The notes below the pieces were generated by a model. The model did not search any database. It was not told the origin of the DNA and saw only the letters and a program-made list of their open reading frames with translations. Shown in pieces: positions 51,116 through 60,552 of a stretch of DNA of 64,000 bases. Every line of letters begins with the position of its first letter. Within the stretch, counting starts at the first letter, position 1. Source of the DNA: JAXMAR01 sp046350295 (lineage in GTDB: Bacteria; Planctomycetota; Planctomycetia; Gemmatales; Gemmataceae). Made by a program: the position numbers and the translations under genes. The DNA is taken from contig JAXMAR010000012.1 in NCBI GenBank assembly GCA_046350295.1, positions 111,802-175,801 on the forward strand, written 5' to 3'.

Positions 51116-51184
51116 ATCATGAAAGTCAGGGTGTCCGACGTATTGGACGAATGCCCTGGCCATCGATGTGCCTCTTGTAGCACT

Positions 51185-53101
51185 TCACTTGGCCCCGCAC
51201 CGCTCCCCAACCGGCGCCGGCCGTTCCAGCGCCTCTCTCACCGTGCGGCACAGGCCGTTGACATCCAGCCCGAGGTCGGCGAGGAGCTCGTTGCGTTCGC
51301 CGTGCTCGATGAAGCGGTCGGGGACGCCGAGACGGAGGATGTTGCGGGCGCCGAGGCCGGCGTTGTTGGCGGCTTCGAGGACGGCGCTGCCGAAGCCGCC
51401 TTCGAGCGTGCCTTCTTCGACGGTGATGACGACGGAGGCCTCCTCGACAGCGCGGAGGATCGTCGCCTTGTCGAGCGGCTTGGCGAAGCGGGCGTTGATG
51501 ACGCCGACGTCGAGGCCCTCCTCGCTCAGCTTGGCCGCGGCGCGGACGCAGTTGGGCAGCAACGAGCCGAAGGCGATGAAGACGGCGTCCGTCCCCCAGT
51601 CGAGGACTTCGGCCTGGCCCAGCTCGATGGAGGAAGCGGGCCGCTCGATCTGCTCGAGCGCGGCCTTGGGATAGCGCATCGAGACGGGGCCGTCGTGGCC
51701 GAGGGCGAAGTCGAGCATGGGGGCGAGGTCCGTCTCGTCGCCGGGCGCCATCACCGTCATGTTGGGGAAGAGGCGCATGTAGGGGATGTCGAACATGCCG
51801 TGGTGCGTGGGGCCGTCGGGTCCGGTGAGTCCGGCGCGGTCGAGGCAGAAAGTCACGGGCAGGTTCTGCAGGGCGACTTCCTGGAAGATCTGGTCGAAGG
51901 CGCGCTGGAGGAAGGTCGAGTAGATGTCGACGATGGGCCGCATGCCCGCCTTGGCCTGTCCGGCCGCGAAGGCGACGGCGTGCGATTCGCAGATGCCGAC
52001 GTCGAAGAAGCGGGTCGGGAAATCGTCACGGACTTTTTCGAGCTTGTTCCCCTGGCACATGGCGGCGGTCATCACGGTGACGCGCACGTCGCGGCTCATG
52101 GCGTCGTAGATCGCCGTGCTGGCGGCGTCGGTGTAGGCCTTGCCGCCGCCGCGCTTGAGGGAGACGATGGTGCGGTTGGGCCCGACCTTCTCGAAGGCGG
52201 GCGGCGTGTGGAAGGCGACCGGATCCTCGCTCGCCTGGGCGACACCGTGTCCCTTGACGGTGAGGACGTGGAGCAGGACGGGGCCGTTGAAGCGTTTGAC
52301 CTGGGCCAGCCAGTGACGGAGAGCGCCGAGGTCGTGGCCGTCGATGGGGCCGATGTAGTGGAAGCCGAGCTCCTCGAAGAGCATGCCGCCGGTGAGGAGG
52401 GCCTTCAGGCCTTCCTTGATCTGGCCGAGGGCGGCGTTGGCCATGCCGCCGACGAGGGGGAGCTTGGCGATGATGTTGCGGATGTTTCGCTTGGAGCCTT
52501 GATAGAAGCTGGTGAGGCGGGCCCGGTCGAGGCACTGGGCCAGGGCGCCGACGCGCGGGCAGATCGACATCTTGTTGTCGTTGAGGATGACCAGGAACGG
52601 CCGCTTGAGGTGGCCGGCGTGATTGAGGGCCTCGAAGACGATTCCGGAGGGGAGAGCGCCGTCGCCGACCACCGCGACGCTATGGCGATCGGGGGCGCCG
52701 AGCAATTCGTCCCCGATCTTGAGGCCGAGGGCGGCGGAGGTGGCGCAGCCGGCGTGGCCGGTCATGAAGAGGTCGAAGTCGCTCTCGGCCGGGTTGGGGT
52801 AGCCCATGAGGCCCCCCTTGGTGCGGATGGACTCGAAGGCGTCGAAGCGGCCGGTGATGAGCTTGTGGGGGTAGATCTGGTGGCCGGTGTCCCAGATGAG
52901 GCGGTCCCTGGTGAAGTCGAAGGTCAAGTGGAGGGCGAGGCAGAGTTCGACGACGCCGAGGTTGCTGGCGAAGTGGGCGGGGCGGATGGAGAGGACACGG
53001 ACCAGCTCGTCGCGCATTTCCTGGGCGAGCTGCATGAGCTGGGCGTCGTTGAGCTGGTGCAGGTCGGCAGGGGAGTGGATGTTCGGTAGCAGTTCGCTCA
53101 T
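51185..53101 (-). CDS. dxs: 1-deoxy-D-xylulose-5-phosphate synthase
   Basis: This 638-residue thiamine-diphosphate enzyme condenses pyruvate and glyceraldehyde-3-phosphate at the head of the MEP isoprenoid pathway. Visible motifs are HFASNLGVVELCLALHLTFD, IWDTGHQIYPHKLITGR, the ThDP loop VVGDGALPSGIVFEALNHAG with LNDNKMSI, and the transketolase pyrimidine-domain CLDRAGLTGPDGPTHHGMFD. The ATG at 53099-53101 gives the usual N-terminus; a longer reading is not supported. It stands alone, transcribed leftwards. Confidence 0.95.
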   Translation of the reverse strand: MSELLPNIHSPADLHQLNDAQLMQLAQEMRDELVRVLSIRPAHFASNLGVVELCLALHLTFDFTRDRLIWDTGHQIYPHKLITGRFDAFESIRTKGGLMGYPNPAESDFDLFMTGHAGCATSAALGLKIGDELLGAPDRHSVAVVGDGALPSGIVFEALNHAGHLKRPFLVILNDNKMSICPRVGALAQCLDRARLTSFYQGSKRNIRNIIAKLPLVGGMANAALGQIKEGLKALLTGGMLFEELGFHYIGPIDGHDLGALRHWLAQVKRFNGPVLLHVLTVKGHGVAQASEDPVAFHTPPAFEKVGPNRTIVSLKRGGGKAYTDAASTAIYDAMSRDVRVTVMTAAMCQGNKLEKVRDDFPTRFFDVGICESHAVAFAAGQAKAGMRPIVDIYSTFLQRAFDQIFQEVALQNLPVTFCLDRAGLTGPDGPTHHGMFDIPYMRLFPNMTVMAPGDETDLAPMLDFALGHDGPVSMRYPKAALEQIERPASSIELGQAEVLDWGTDAVFIAFGSLLPNCVRAAAKLSEEGLDVGVINARFAKPLDKATILRAVEEASVVITVEEGTLEGGFGSAVLEAANNAGLGARNILRLGVPDRFIEHGERNELLADLGLDVNGLCRTVREALERPAPVGERCGAK

Positions 53102-53447
53102 GAGACCAACCTTTCCGCCATGAGGGCGATCCATCACGCCCATGCTCCGCATGGGGCGCCTCAGGCTCGGACAATCCGTGCCCAATCAACCTCTCTGTCC
53201 AGGTGGTACGTCCTATTCTAGCCGAGTTTTCCGGGAATCGGCTGGAATTTCCGTGGTTTCGCGTTGCAGCTGTCGCCGCGCCGGTCGCAATTTGGGCAAG
53301 CGACTATCCTATTACCCGCTCTGGTGCGCGAAAAGTAACGGGCGAAGTGAGTGCAAAAGCCCGCTCGGCTTCCACCCTCCGTAGCGGATAGACGCTCTTC
53401 CATGAGTTTCACCAGATTACCGCGATTGCCACGATGAGGCAAGGGGA
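53102..53447. other. Intergenic region upstream of dxs, no gene seen
   Basis: About 350 bp between the dxs start and the hairpin after the next gene. Two short ORFs cross it on the plus strand but lack ribosome-binding sites and recognisable protein features. It should hold the dxs promoter; I cannot assign one with confidence. Confidence 0.5.
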
Positions 53448-53486
53448 GCCACCAAGCGTCGACGCTTGCGCGTCGACGCTGGTGGC
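53448..53486 (-). terminator. Stem-loop just downstream of the CARDB-like gene
   Basis: Arms GCCACCAAGCGTCGACGC and GCGTCGACGCTGGTGGC pair with a single bulge and a 4-nt loop, 9 bp beyond the gene's stop. No clear T-run follows on the minus strand, so it may be a repeat rather than a true terminator. Confidence 0.5.
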
Positions 53487-53494
53487 CAAACCGC

Positions 53495-55306
53495 TCAAGG
53501 CAGCATCTTCGTCTTCACATCATTACCCGGCGTGGAATCGCCGGGGGTGATGCGGATGCGGTACATACCATTGCCGGTGAACGTTCCCTGGATCGCATGG
53601 GTCGCGCCGGGGGCGAGGTTGGGGATCACGTGTGAGCCGATGGTGGGGATGGGGTTCCACATTCCCATGCTCAGCTTCTCGATGTGCCACTGGCGCGGGC
53701 CGGCGGCGTAGGGGCCGGGGCCGTTGTTCTTGACCGTGCCTTTCACCGTGGCGCCGACCTTGGCGGGGAAGCTGACTTCGAGGTCCGGGCTGGGCGCGAG
53801 GACGGCGAAGTTCTCGGCGTCGTTGCCGTTGTGCGGCGCGGGATCGCCGGGGTCGACGAAGGCGCGGTAGTTTCCCGGGCCGAGCGGGAAGGGCCCGAAG
53901 GTTTTGACGCCGCCGACGGCCAGTCCGCCGATGGGGCCGTGATCGACGGGAACGCCGGCGGGGAGCTTCTTGACCTTGAGGTGAGGCCCGGCGGCGGAGG
54001 GGGCGGTACCGACGTTCTTGACCTTGATGGTGACGTTGCCGCCGACCACGATCGCCGGCAGCACGTCGAGATCGGAGAAGGCCCCGGCGGCGACGGCGAA
54101 GAGGCGCGTGTCGTTGCCGTCGTGCGGGCTCGCGTCGCCGGCGTCGATGAACGCCCGGTAGGCGCCGGGCGCCAGGGCGATTGGCCCGAAGGTCTTATTC
54201 GCGTTGACGGCGAGCGCGCCGATGGGCCCATGGTCGACGGGGATGCCGCCGGGCAGCTTCATGATCTTCAGCCTCTGGCCGGGGACCGAGCCGGCCGTGC
54301 CGATGTTCTTCACCTTGAGGGTGACATTGCCCCCCATGACCGAGGCGGGAAGGATGGTGAGGTCGGCGAAGGAGGCGGCGGAGATGGTGAAGTTGCGCTT
54401 GTCGTTGAGGTGAAACGGCGGATCATCGCCGGGGGTGACGAACGCGACGTAATCGCCGGGGGCGAGGCCGACCAGGAAGAACTGCTTGACGCCGAAGTGG
54501 AAGAGCGGGCCGATGGGGCCGGCGTCCTGGGGCAGGGCGCCAGGGACCAGCTTGCGGACGAAGAGGCGTCGGCCGATGTTCTTGCTCTTGTGCCCCAGGT
54601 TCTTGACGCGGATGACGGCGTTGGGGCCCATCACCTTGACGGGTAGAACGGCGAGGTCGCGGACGAAGGGGAAGCCGCCGCCCGGGATGCCGTCGTCATC
54701 GACGACGTCCCACGGGATATCGGGGGGCAGGACGGGCAGATCGGTCCCCTCGGTGGGCAGGCCTTGCTCGCCGACCGCGTCGGAGTCCGGTGGGATGGCG
54801 CCGGTGTCGGCATTGTTCGAGATGACGAAAGTGAACGTATCCACGGCTTCGGCCAGGTAGACATGCTCGCCGTCGTCGTTCTTCTCGGGGACGAGCCAGC
54901 AGTCCTTGTCCCGGTACTTCATCCACTTCTGCGTCGGCGAGGTCACGGCGATGCGCATACGGCTGGCGGCGACGGGCATGTCGTCAGCCTTGGGCGAGAA
55001 CTCTTCGCCGGGTTTGAGCGAGAAGCTGAGCGCCTCGGAAGACGTGGCGGGGTCGGCGGGGACCCAGGCCCAGCCGCCCGCCTTGTCGAGGGCGCGGTAC
55101 TGGAGGTAGACCGTCACGGTGTCCTTGGTGTCGTTGCGGATTTTCAGGAAGCGTTTGTTTTGCAGGACGGCGTCGTCGCGATCGCCGAGGGGCGCCTTCT
55201 CGACTTTCATCGGCTCTTCCTTGTCCCCCTTGTCGCCGGCGTGGACGGCATGGCCGGCGAGCAGAACGCAAATGACGCCGAGCGTGGGAAAGAGGATTCT
55301 TCTCAT
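53495..55306 (-). CDS. Secreted protein with repeated CARDB-like domains
   Basis: This 603-residue protein starts at ATG 55304-55306, with a perfect AAGGAG ribosome-binding site and a signal peptide ending near HAVHAG. The N-terminal region (about 30-190) is a beta domain. It is followed by at least four tandem CARDB-like beta units of about 90 residues, each with a 'hVKN.G' strand such as VTLKVKNIGTAGSVPGQRLK, VTIKVKNVGTAPSAAGPHLK and VKGTVKNNGPGPYAAGPRQW, and with repeated GPIG and LAPGAYRAFIDAGD motifs. It looks like an adhesive or structural extracellular protein. Confidence 0.85.
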   Translation of the reverse strand: MRRILFPTLGVICVLLAGHAVHAGDKGDKEEPMKVEKAPLGDRDDAVLQNKRFLKIRNDTKDTVTVYLQYRALDKAGGWAWVPADPATSSEALSFSLKPGEEFSPKADDMPVAASRMRIAVTSPTQKWMKYRDKDCWLVPEKNDDGEHVYLAEAVDTFTFVISNNADTGAIPPDSDAVGEQGLPTEGTDLPVLPPDIPWDVVDDDGIPGGGFPFVRDLAVLPVKVMGPNAVIRVKNLGHKSKNIGRRLFVRKLVPGALPQDAGPIGPLFHFGVKQFFLVGLAPGDYVAFVTPGDDPPFHLNDKRNFTISAASFADLTILPASVMGGNVTLKVKNIGTAGSVPGQRLKIMKLPGGIPVDHGPIGALAVNANKTFGPIALAPGAYRAFIDAGDASPHDGNDTRLFAVAAGAFSDLDVLPAIVVGGNVTIKVKNVGTAPSAAGPHLKVKKLPAGVPVDHGPIGGLAVGGVKTFGPFPLGPGNYRAFVDPGDPAPHNGNDAENFAVLAPSPDLEVSFPAKVGATVKGTVKNNGPGPYAAGPRQWHIEKLSMGMWNPIPTIGSHVIPNLAPGATHAIQGTFTGNGMYRIRITPGDSTPGNDVKTKMLP

Positions 55307-55395
55307 GATGTTACTCCTTAGGTGAGGACGCCATGATGGAAGCGTAACCAATGGGGCGGGGACGGCCCTCGCTTTGAGGCGGCGAGCCGACGGCC

Positions 55396-56634
55396 TTACC
55401 GTCCCGCCTGGATACACCACAAGTGCTTGAATGTGCGAATGAACACGTCTCCGTTGGAAATGGCCGGCGAGGAGTTCGTCGCCTCGCCGCCGCCGAGGGG
55501 GTTGCGGGCGAGCAGCTTGAACGTGGGATCGGCGGCGAAGACCAGCGTCTCCGCGTTTCGCATCAGGACGTAAAGGCGGCCCTCAGCGTGCACCATCGAG
55601 CCCCAGGTCGAGCCTGCTTTGGGCCGCTCCGCCTTGACCCAGAGGTCGTCGCCTGTCTTCAGCTCGTAGCAATGCGGGACGCCGTCTTCGTCGACCATGT
55701 AGCAATGGTCGCCGACGATCATGCCGGAGCCGACGCGCTGCGTGTTCATCGGGTGATGCCAGAGCCGGTCGGCGGTGATGTCGCCCGAGCCGCCGAGCTT
55801 GACGGCGAACGCCGCGCCGCCGTAGCCGGACATGCTGACCGCGACGCCATTGCCGAAAAGCGGTGAGGTATAGACGTATTTGGTCAGCCCCTTAGAGGAC
55901 CACAACTCCTTACCATCCTTGAGATCGAAGCCTTTGAGGAAGGGGACGACGCTGAGCAGGAGTTGATCTTTGCCGTCGATCCTGGCGACGAGCGGGGTAC
56001 CCCACGAGCCCACCTTTTCATCGTGCTCCCACACCGTCTCGCCGGTTTTCTTGTTGACGGCGAGGAGGAAGTTGCGGCCTTTACCTTCGTTGGGGCCGCA
56101 CCAGAGGATGGCGAGGTCGCCGTGGAGAACGGGTGAGGAGCCGCTGCCGAAGGCGTGCTCCCACTTGCCCAGGTCGGTGCGTTTCCACAGTTCCTTTCCG
56201 TCGAAATCAAAGCAGTACATGCCGGCCGAGGCAAAGCTGACGACGACGCGCTCGCCGTCGACCGCGGGGGAGGCGTTGCAATACCAGTTCTCGTTCCAGT
56301 TGCGTTCGTTGTCGGGATAGGCGACGTCCCTTTGCCAGAGGACCTTGCCGTCGGCCCGCGCCAGGCAAAGGAGGCTGCGCTCGGTCCCGCCCTTGTTCGC
56401 CTGCGTGAGGAAGATCTTGTCGGCCCACACGACCGGCGTCGAGTTGCCCGGGTGGGCGAGGGGAACCTTCCATTTCACGTTCTTCTTGGCGCTCCATTCG
56501 AGAGGAATGTCCTTCTCGGAGCAGAAGCCCTGGCCGGTCGGGCCGCGCCAGGCGGGCCAGTTGTCGGCGCCGGCCGGCGCGGCGAAGGTGAAACAGGAGA
56601 CGAGGACAAGGGCGTGGCGCGGCATAGGTTCCAT
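55396..56634 (-). CDS. Secreted PQQ-like beta-propeller protein
   Basis: This 412-residue protein has a signal peptide (to about residue 23) and a PQQ/Pyrrolo-quinoline-quinone-like beta-propeller. The start NWPAWRGPTGQGFCSEKDIP is the planctomycete hallmark. Blade motifs such as GKVLWQRDV, GKELWKRTD, GETVWEHDE and GKELWSSKG recur. It has no clear PQQ-binding or dehydrogenase residues, so it may be a scaffold or polymer-binding protein. An ATG at the third codon is an alternative start. Confidence 0.9.
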   Translation of the reverse strand: MEPMPRHALVLVSCFTFAAPAGADNWPAWRGPTGQGFCSEKDIPLEWSAKKNVKWKVPLAHPGNSTPVVWADKIFLTQANKGGTERSLLCLARADGKVLWQRDVAYPDNERNWNENWYCNASPAVDGERVVVSFASAGMYCFDFDGKELWKRTDLGKWEHAFGSGSSPVLHGDLAILWCGPNEGKGRNFLLAVNKKTGETVWEHDEKVGSWGTPLVARIDGKDQLLLSVVPFLKGFDLKDGKELWSSKGLTKYVYTSPLFGNGVAVSMSGYGGAAFAVKLGGSGDITADRLWHHPMNTQRVGSGMIVGDHCYMVDEDGVPHCYELKTGDDLWVKAERPKAGSTWGSMVHAEGRLYVLMRNAETLVFAADPTFKLLARNPLGGGEATNSSPAISNGDVFIRTFKHLWCIQAGR

Positions 56635-56726
56635 CCTCGGGAGTCGGTCAAACGTCTGCGCTTGACTTTATTTTACGTTTTTTTCACTGATCGGCGCATG
56701 ACCAGGCATGTGGGGGATGAAAGCCC

Positions 56727-56770
56727 GAAAGGGCATCGATCGGTCGCTCTGGAGCCGGTCGATGCCCTTC
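56727..56770 (-). terminator. Stem-loop after the LamG/RTX gene
   Basis: AAGGGCATCGA (56729-56739) pairs with TCGATGCCCTT (56759-56769), extended by CGG/CCG, about 95 bp beyond the stop of the upstream gene and before the PQQ-like gene start. It is a plausible terminator without a strong T-run. Confidence 0.5.
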
Positions 56771-56864
56771 GATTGGTTCGGGGCGGAGGGAGGGCAAAGT
56801 TCCTGCCGAACCGTGCCTGCGCCTGGGTCCTTGCACGGCTCGGCGGGAGCCTCTTTCGGGAACG

Positions 56865-58567
56865 CTATCGCCTTCCATGGCGCCTCTTGCCGAAGAGGCG
56901 GTCCCAGCCGGGGCCGCCGATCAGGGTGTTGTGGCCGAGGCCGCCGATGAGCGTGTCGTTTCCTGGGCCGCCGAAGAGCCTGTCGTTGCCGCGGCCGCCG
57001 TGGAGTTTGTCGTTGCCTTTGCCGCCGAAGATCGAGGCGTCGAGCTTGACACCCGTCAGGTCGATGATGTCGTCGCCGGCCTGCCCGAAGACGACGATGC
57101 GGCTGGTGGGGGCGAAGAGACCGAGGTTCTTGCCGTTGATCCAGACGCGGACCTGGTTGTGACACTCCTGTGTCACGCGGATGCGGTCGGCGCCGTCCGT
57201 GCCGCCGATGACGAGCATGGTCTTGCCGGCGTGGAGGGGATCGCTTTGCAAAGCGACGGCGCTGACGACGACGCTCCGGGAGGCGGCGGCGCTGGCGAGG
57301 CCGTCGGCGTCGGTCGCCGTGACGCGGACCTGGAAGGCGCCGGCGTTGTGGAAGACGTGCTTGAGCGTGACGCCGGCGCCGTTGTTCGCGCTCGGCGCGA
57401 CGGTCTCGACGGCGCTGCCGTCGCCCCAGTTGATCTGGTACGCGAAGCCGGCGGCGTTATCGACGCTGGAGGGATCGGCCGCGGAAAAGGTGAAGGAGAC
57501 GCACTGGCCGCGGACCGCGGCGCCCGGACCGGCGACGGCGGCGGCCGGAGCGACCGCCAGCGCGTTTACGACGAACGACGCGTCAACGGTTTCGCCGAGC
57601 GGATCGGTGACGACGACGTGAACCGTGTAGGCCCCATCTTCGACATAGGTGTGGGACAGGTTGAAGGTTCGGTCGCCGTTGAGCGCGAGCGGTTGGGCGC
57701 CGGCGCCGTCGTCATAGTCCACTGTGGCGCTGAAGACGCCGGAAATGGCGTCGGTGAAGCTGCCGGTCCGGGTCAGCGTATCGCCTTCATTGATGACCGC
57801 GTCGCCGCCGAGGCTCACGCTCAGGCCGCCACCGGGGACCGAGGCGGCCTGGAAATGAGCCGTTATCTGTGCGGCGGTGAGGGCCACGCCATAAACCGCG
57901 ACCTCGTCGATGTCGCCGTTGAAATAGCGGCCGTCGAAGGTGTTGCCGCCGATGGTGAGGACGGGGTTGCCGTTGAGAAGACCGGTCCCGGAGAGGCCGC
58001 TGGCTTCGAGCTTGCCGTCGACGTAGAGGGCGGTGGCGCCTCCCTGCACGCGCGTGGCGACAAGGTAGTGCCAGGCGCCGTCGTTGAGGTTGGTGGTTCC
58101 CGTGATGGTGACGTCAGGATTGCCGGTGAAGAAGGCGGCGTGGTTGTTGAGATCGGCGAGGATGTAGTCGTTCGCCTGGCCGGGCATGTCAGCCCAGAGG
58201 ATGCCGTTGCCCTGATAGGCCTGCGTCCCGGTCAGGCTGTCGGCGCTGGTGCGGACCCAGACTTCGAGGGTGAAGGACCCGCTCGCGACGTTGTCGACGA
58301 TCGCGTTGGCGTTCAGTCCGTCAAAGCCCGCGGCGGTATCGATCGAAGGAAGAGCCGCCGTCGACCCAGAACGGGGTCGCTCATGTAGGTTCCGGTATGG
58401 CCATGGCCGCTGCTATCGTCGACAAAGAAACCCGATTGCTCGCCCAGGCGCCAGTAGCCGAGCGGGTTGTCGGCCAGACGCTGGAATAGGCGGAAGGAAG
58501 GAGCGATTCCTCGAGCGTTTCCAGGACGGGCCGAAGGCAAGCCGAATGGGCGGAGGAGCGTCGACAT
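56865..58567 (-). CDS. Surface protein with LamG, PKD-like and RTX-type repeats, frameshifted N-terminus
   Basis: The intact frame 56865-58187 encodes about 440 residues: a LamG/concanavalin-like domain (GNPDVTITGTTNLNDGAWHY, YFNGDIDEVAVYGVALTAAQ), two PKD-like beta domains (TVDYDDGAGAQPLALNGDRT, YQINWGDGSAVETV) and C-terminal RTX-like calcium-binding nonapeptides (GGKGNDKLHGGRGNDRLFGG). Homology continues upstream across three frame changes to ATG 58565-58567: MSTLLR, RPVLETLEESLLPSA and ADNPLGYWRLGEQSG, with the last shift near 58364. LETLEESLLPSA matches the N-terminal motif common in large planctomycete surface proteins. Either sequence errors or decay interrupt the start. Confidence 0.8.
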
Positions 58568-58868
58568 GTGCGTCTCCGAGCGGAGGGGAGACAGGACGGA
58601 TGGAACGGAGTTGCCGCGTGTTGTTGGGATGGGGGCCGATGGCCGCGCGGTTCGGGAGAGCCCTGATGGGACGGGAGGCCTGCTTGCAAGCCAGGACAAA
58701 CCTTAGCACGAGAAAATGGGCAGGCAAGGAAAGAGCGGGAGGCTTTTTTTGTTTTTGTCGCTTGTGCAGGCGACCCCGGCATTTATTTTGGCCGCAATCT
58801 CGCCAAAACTGCTGAAATATTTAAGGCCAATCTGAGTTTCGTTCCTCATCGGGCGCTGACCGTGTCTT
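58568..58868. promoter_or_regulatory. AT-richer leader upstream of the LamG/RTX gene
   Basis: About 300 bp with no supported ORF. The part at 58,740-58,850 is AT-rich (runs of T and TTTAAG-like stretches) and probably contains the promoter of the leftward LamG/RTX gene and the end of the preceding gene. No precise -35/-10 pair is claimed. Confidence 0.35.
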
Positions 58869-60427
58869 TCATCCCGGTGAATGCCGGCCCCCAGCGGCGA
58901 CATAGCCGTGGTTTTCGCCTCGACGCCCGGGCCTTACCCAGAAGGCGTAGAGGCTGCCGCCGCTCAGGTGGAAGCGGAGTTTGACCGGCCGTTCCTGAAC
59001 GGCGGCGAGATCTGGAGTCCTTTCCATTCGACCGCGTGCAGGGGCGGTCGCCGCGGACGGTCGTGCAGTTGTCGCGCGTGAACGGCGGATGACGTTTCCG
59101 TCCTGGTCGAGGACTTCCACGCGGAGCTCCCCTTCGGGGCGCAGCGATGTTGACGAACAGGCGGCGGCCGCGGAAGGTGAGCGGGCGGGTGGTCAGGACT
59201 GGCCGGCTTGCCCGCGTCCATCGAGGCGAAGCTGTCGCGCGCAGCGTCGCGAATGGTGGTGACGCTGGAGAGAGGCGAGCCTTTGACGCCAGCGCGGCCG
59301 CTGACGTAGAAGTAGAGCAGGTCGCCGACGACGAGGCAGCCGCCGCCCGCGGACTGGACGTTGGCCCAGTTCCAGTCGCCGTGCCGTTCGGAGACGGGCA
59401 GAAGCGCGGCGGTCGGGGCGATCCCAGTGGAAGCCGTCGCGGCTGAAACCGATGCAGACTTCGTTGGGCCGGCCCGGTCGCGGCTGGCCGCGCCAGATCG
59501 AGAAAAGCCAAGGAGCAGGTTTTCATAGGCGACGGCGTCGAGGTTGTAGAGCTGGTAGGGGGTCTTGAGATCGTCGCGGATGGTGTCGAGGCGGTCGGCG
59601 CCGACCCACCAGGTCGGTTCTCGCGCCAGCGGGCGCCGGCGATCAAATCCGGCGTTTTCCCCAGTAGTCGCGGGTGCGACCGAGCTTCGGATGGTTGAGC
59701 GCAGGCCGTAGACCCAGACACCGCGAAACGGGTTGTAGAACATGGAGGTGCGGTCGCCGCACGCGCCGCTGCGGACGGGCTTGCTCCAGTGGATGCCGTC
59801 CGGCGAGACGTGCATGTCGAGGCCCCAGGCGCCGCCGCGCCGCGTCGAGCGCAACATCTTGAAACGTTTCGCGGCGTCCTTGTCGGCGAGGTCGAGCCAG
59901 ACGGTGGTCGAGTCGCGGTCTCCCGCGTGGACGATGTTGGTCCCCTTGACGACATCGCCCGGCTTGTCTCAGGCGAGGCCGTCCTTGGAGACAGCGAGGC
60001 AGGTCGCGCGGGTGTGGCCGCCCATGTACCACATCTTGAAGAGCCTGTCCGGGTTGATCGAACCAGACGCCGTCGCTGAAGACCATCGCGGTAGGGTTCT
60101 GCTCGGTCTGCTCCCATTTGCGATCGGGTCGCGCCGGCGTCGCCTTGTGATAGACCGGGCGGTGGAAGGTGCGGAAGCGCAGGTCGGTCTTCGATCAAGA
60201 AGTCGTCGGCCAAAGAGCTGGCGGCCGACGTCGATGGGGATGACGGCGGGCGGCGAGGCGAGGTACGGGACGCGCATCGGCTCATTCGTCAAGTCCTTGA
60301 GCCGGGGCGGCCAGGGGGAGGGAGGCGGATGCCGTTGTAGAAGACGGCTCTTTCTCGCCGGGGTTTGCCGCGTGGCCGCGAGGCCGGCGCGCTCGCCGCC
60401 GACAGCGAGGAAATCACGCCTGTTCAT
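58869..60427 (-). pseudogene. GH32-like five-bladed propeller protein, multiple frameshifts
   Basis: From ATG 60425-60427 a Tat-like start (MNRRDFLAVGG) is followed, in changing frames, by conserved pieces of a GH32/GH43-like propeller family common in planctomycetes: YNGIRLPPPWPPRLKD, SPPAVIPIDVGRQLF, VDDFLIE-type residues, LFKMWYMGGHTRATCLAVSK, HVSPDGIHWSKPVR, TPYQLYNLDAVAYENLLLGF, HFRGRRLFVNIAAP and VKLRFHLSGGSLYAFWV, ending at 58869. At least five frame changes are needed. No single frame covers more than about 300 residues. The order of the pieces is intact, so the break is recent or artefactual. Confidence 0.75.
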
Positions 60428-60552
60428 GGTCGCTCCGCGAGTGTGGAGTGAAGAGCCGTGCGTTCTTGTTCTATGAAGGCCCTGGTTTCGTGGTTCGGGT
60501 TCTGGGGCGACTGAAAGACAGGCATTTCTGCCGAACGCGATGAAGAGAGGGG

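Noticed and set aside
50840..53089. A 749-codon plus-strand ORF opposite dxs
   Set aside because: It begins in the palindromic repeat block and then runs antisense to dxs; Gly/Val/Glu-rich shadow composition.
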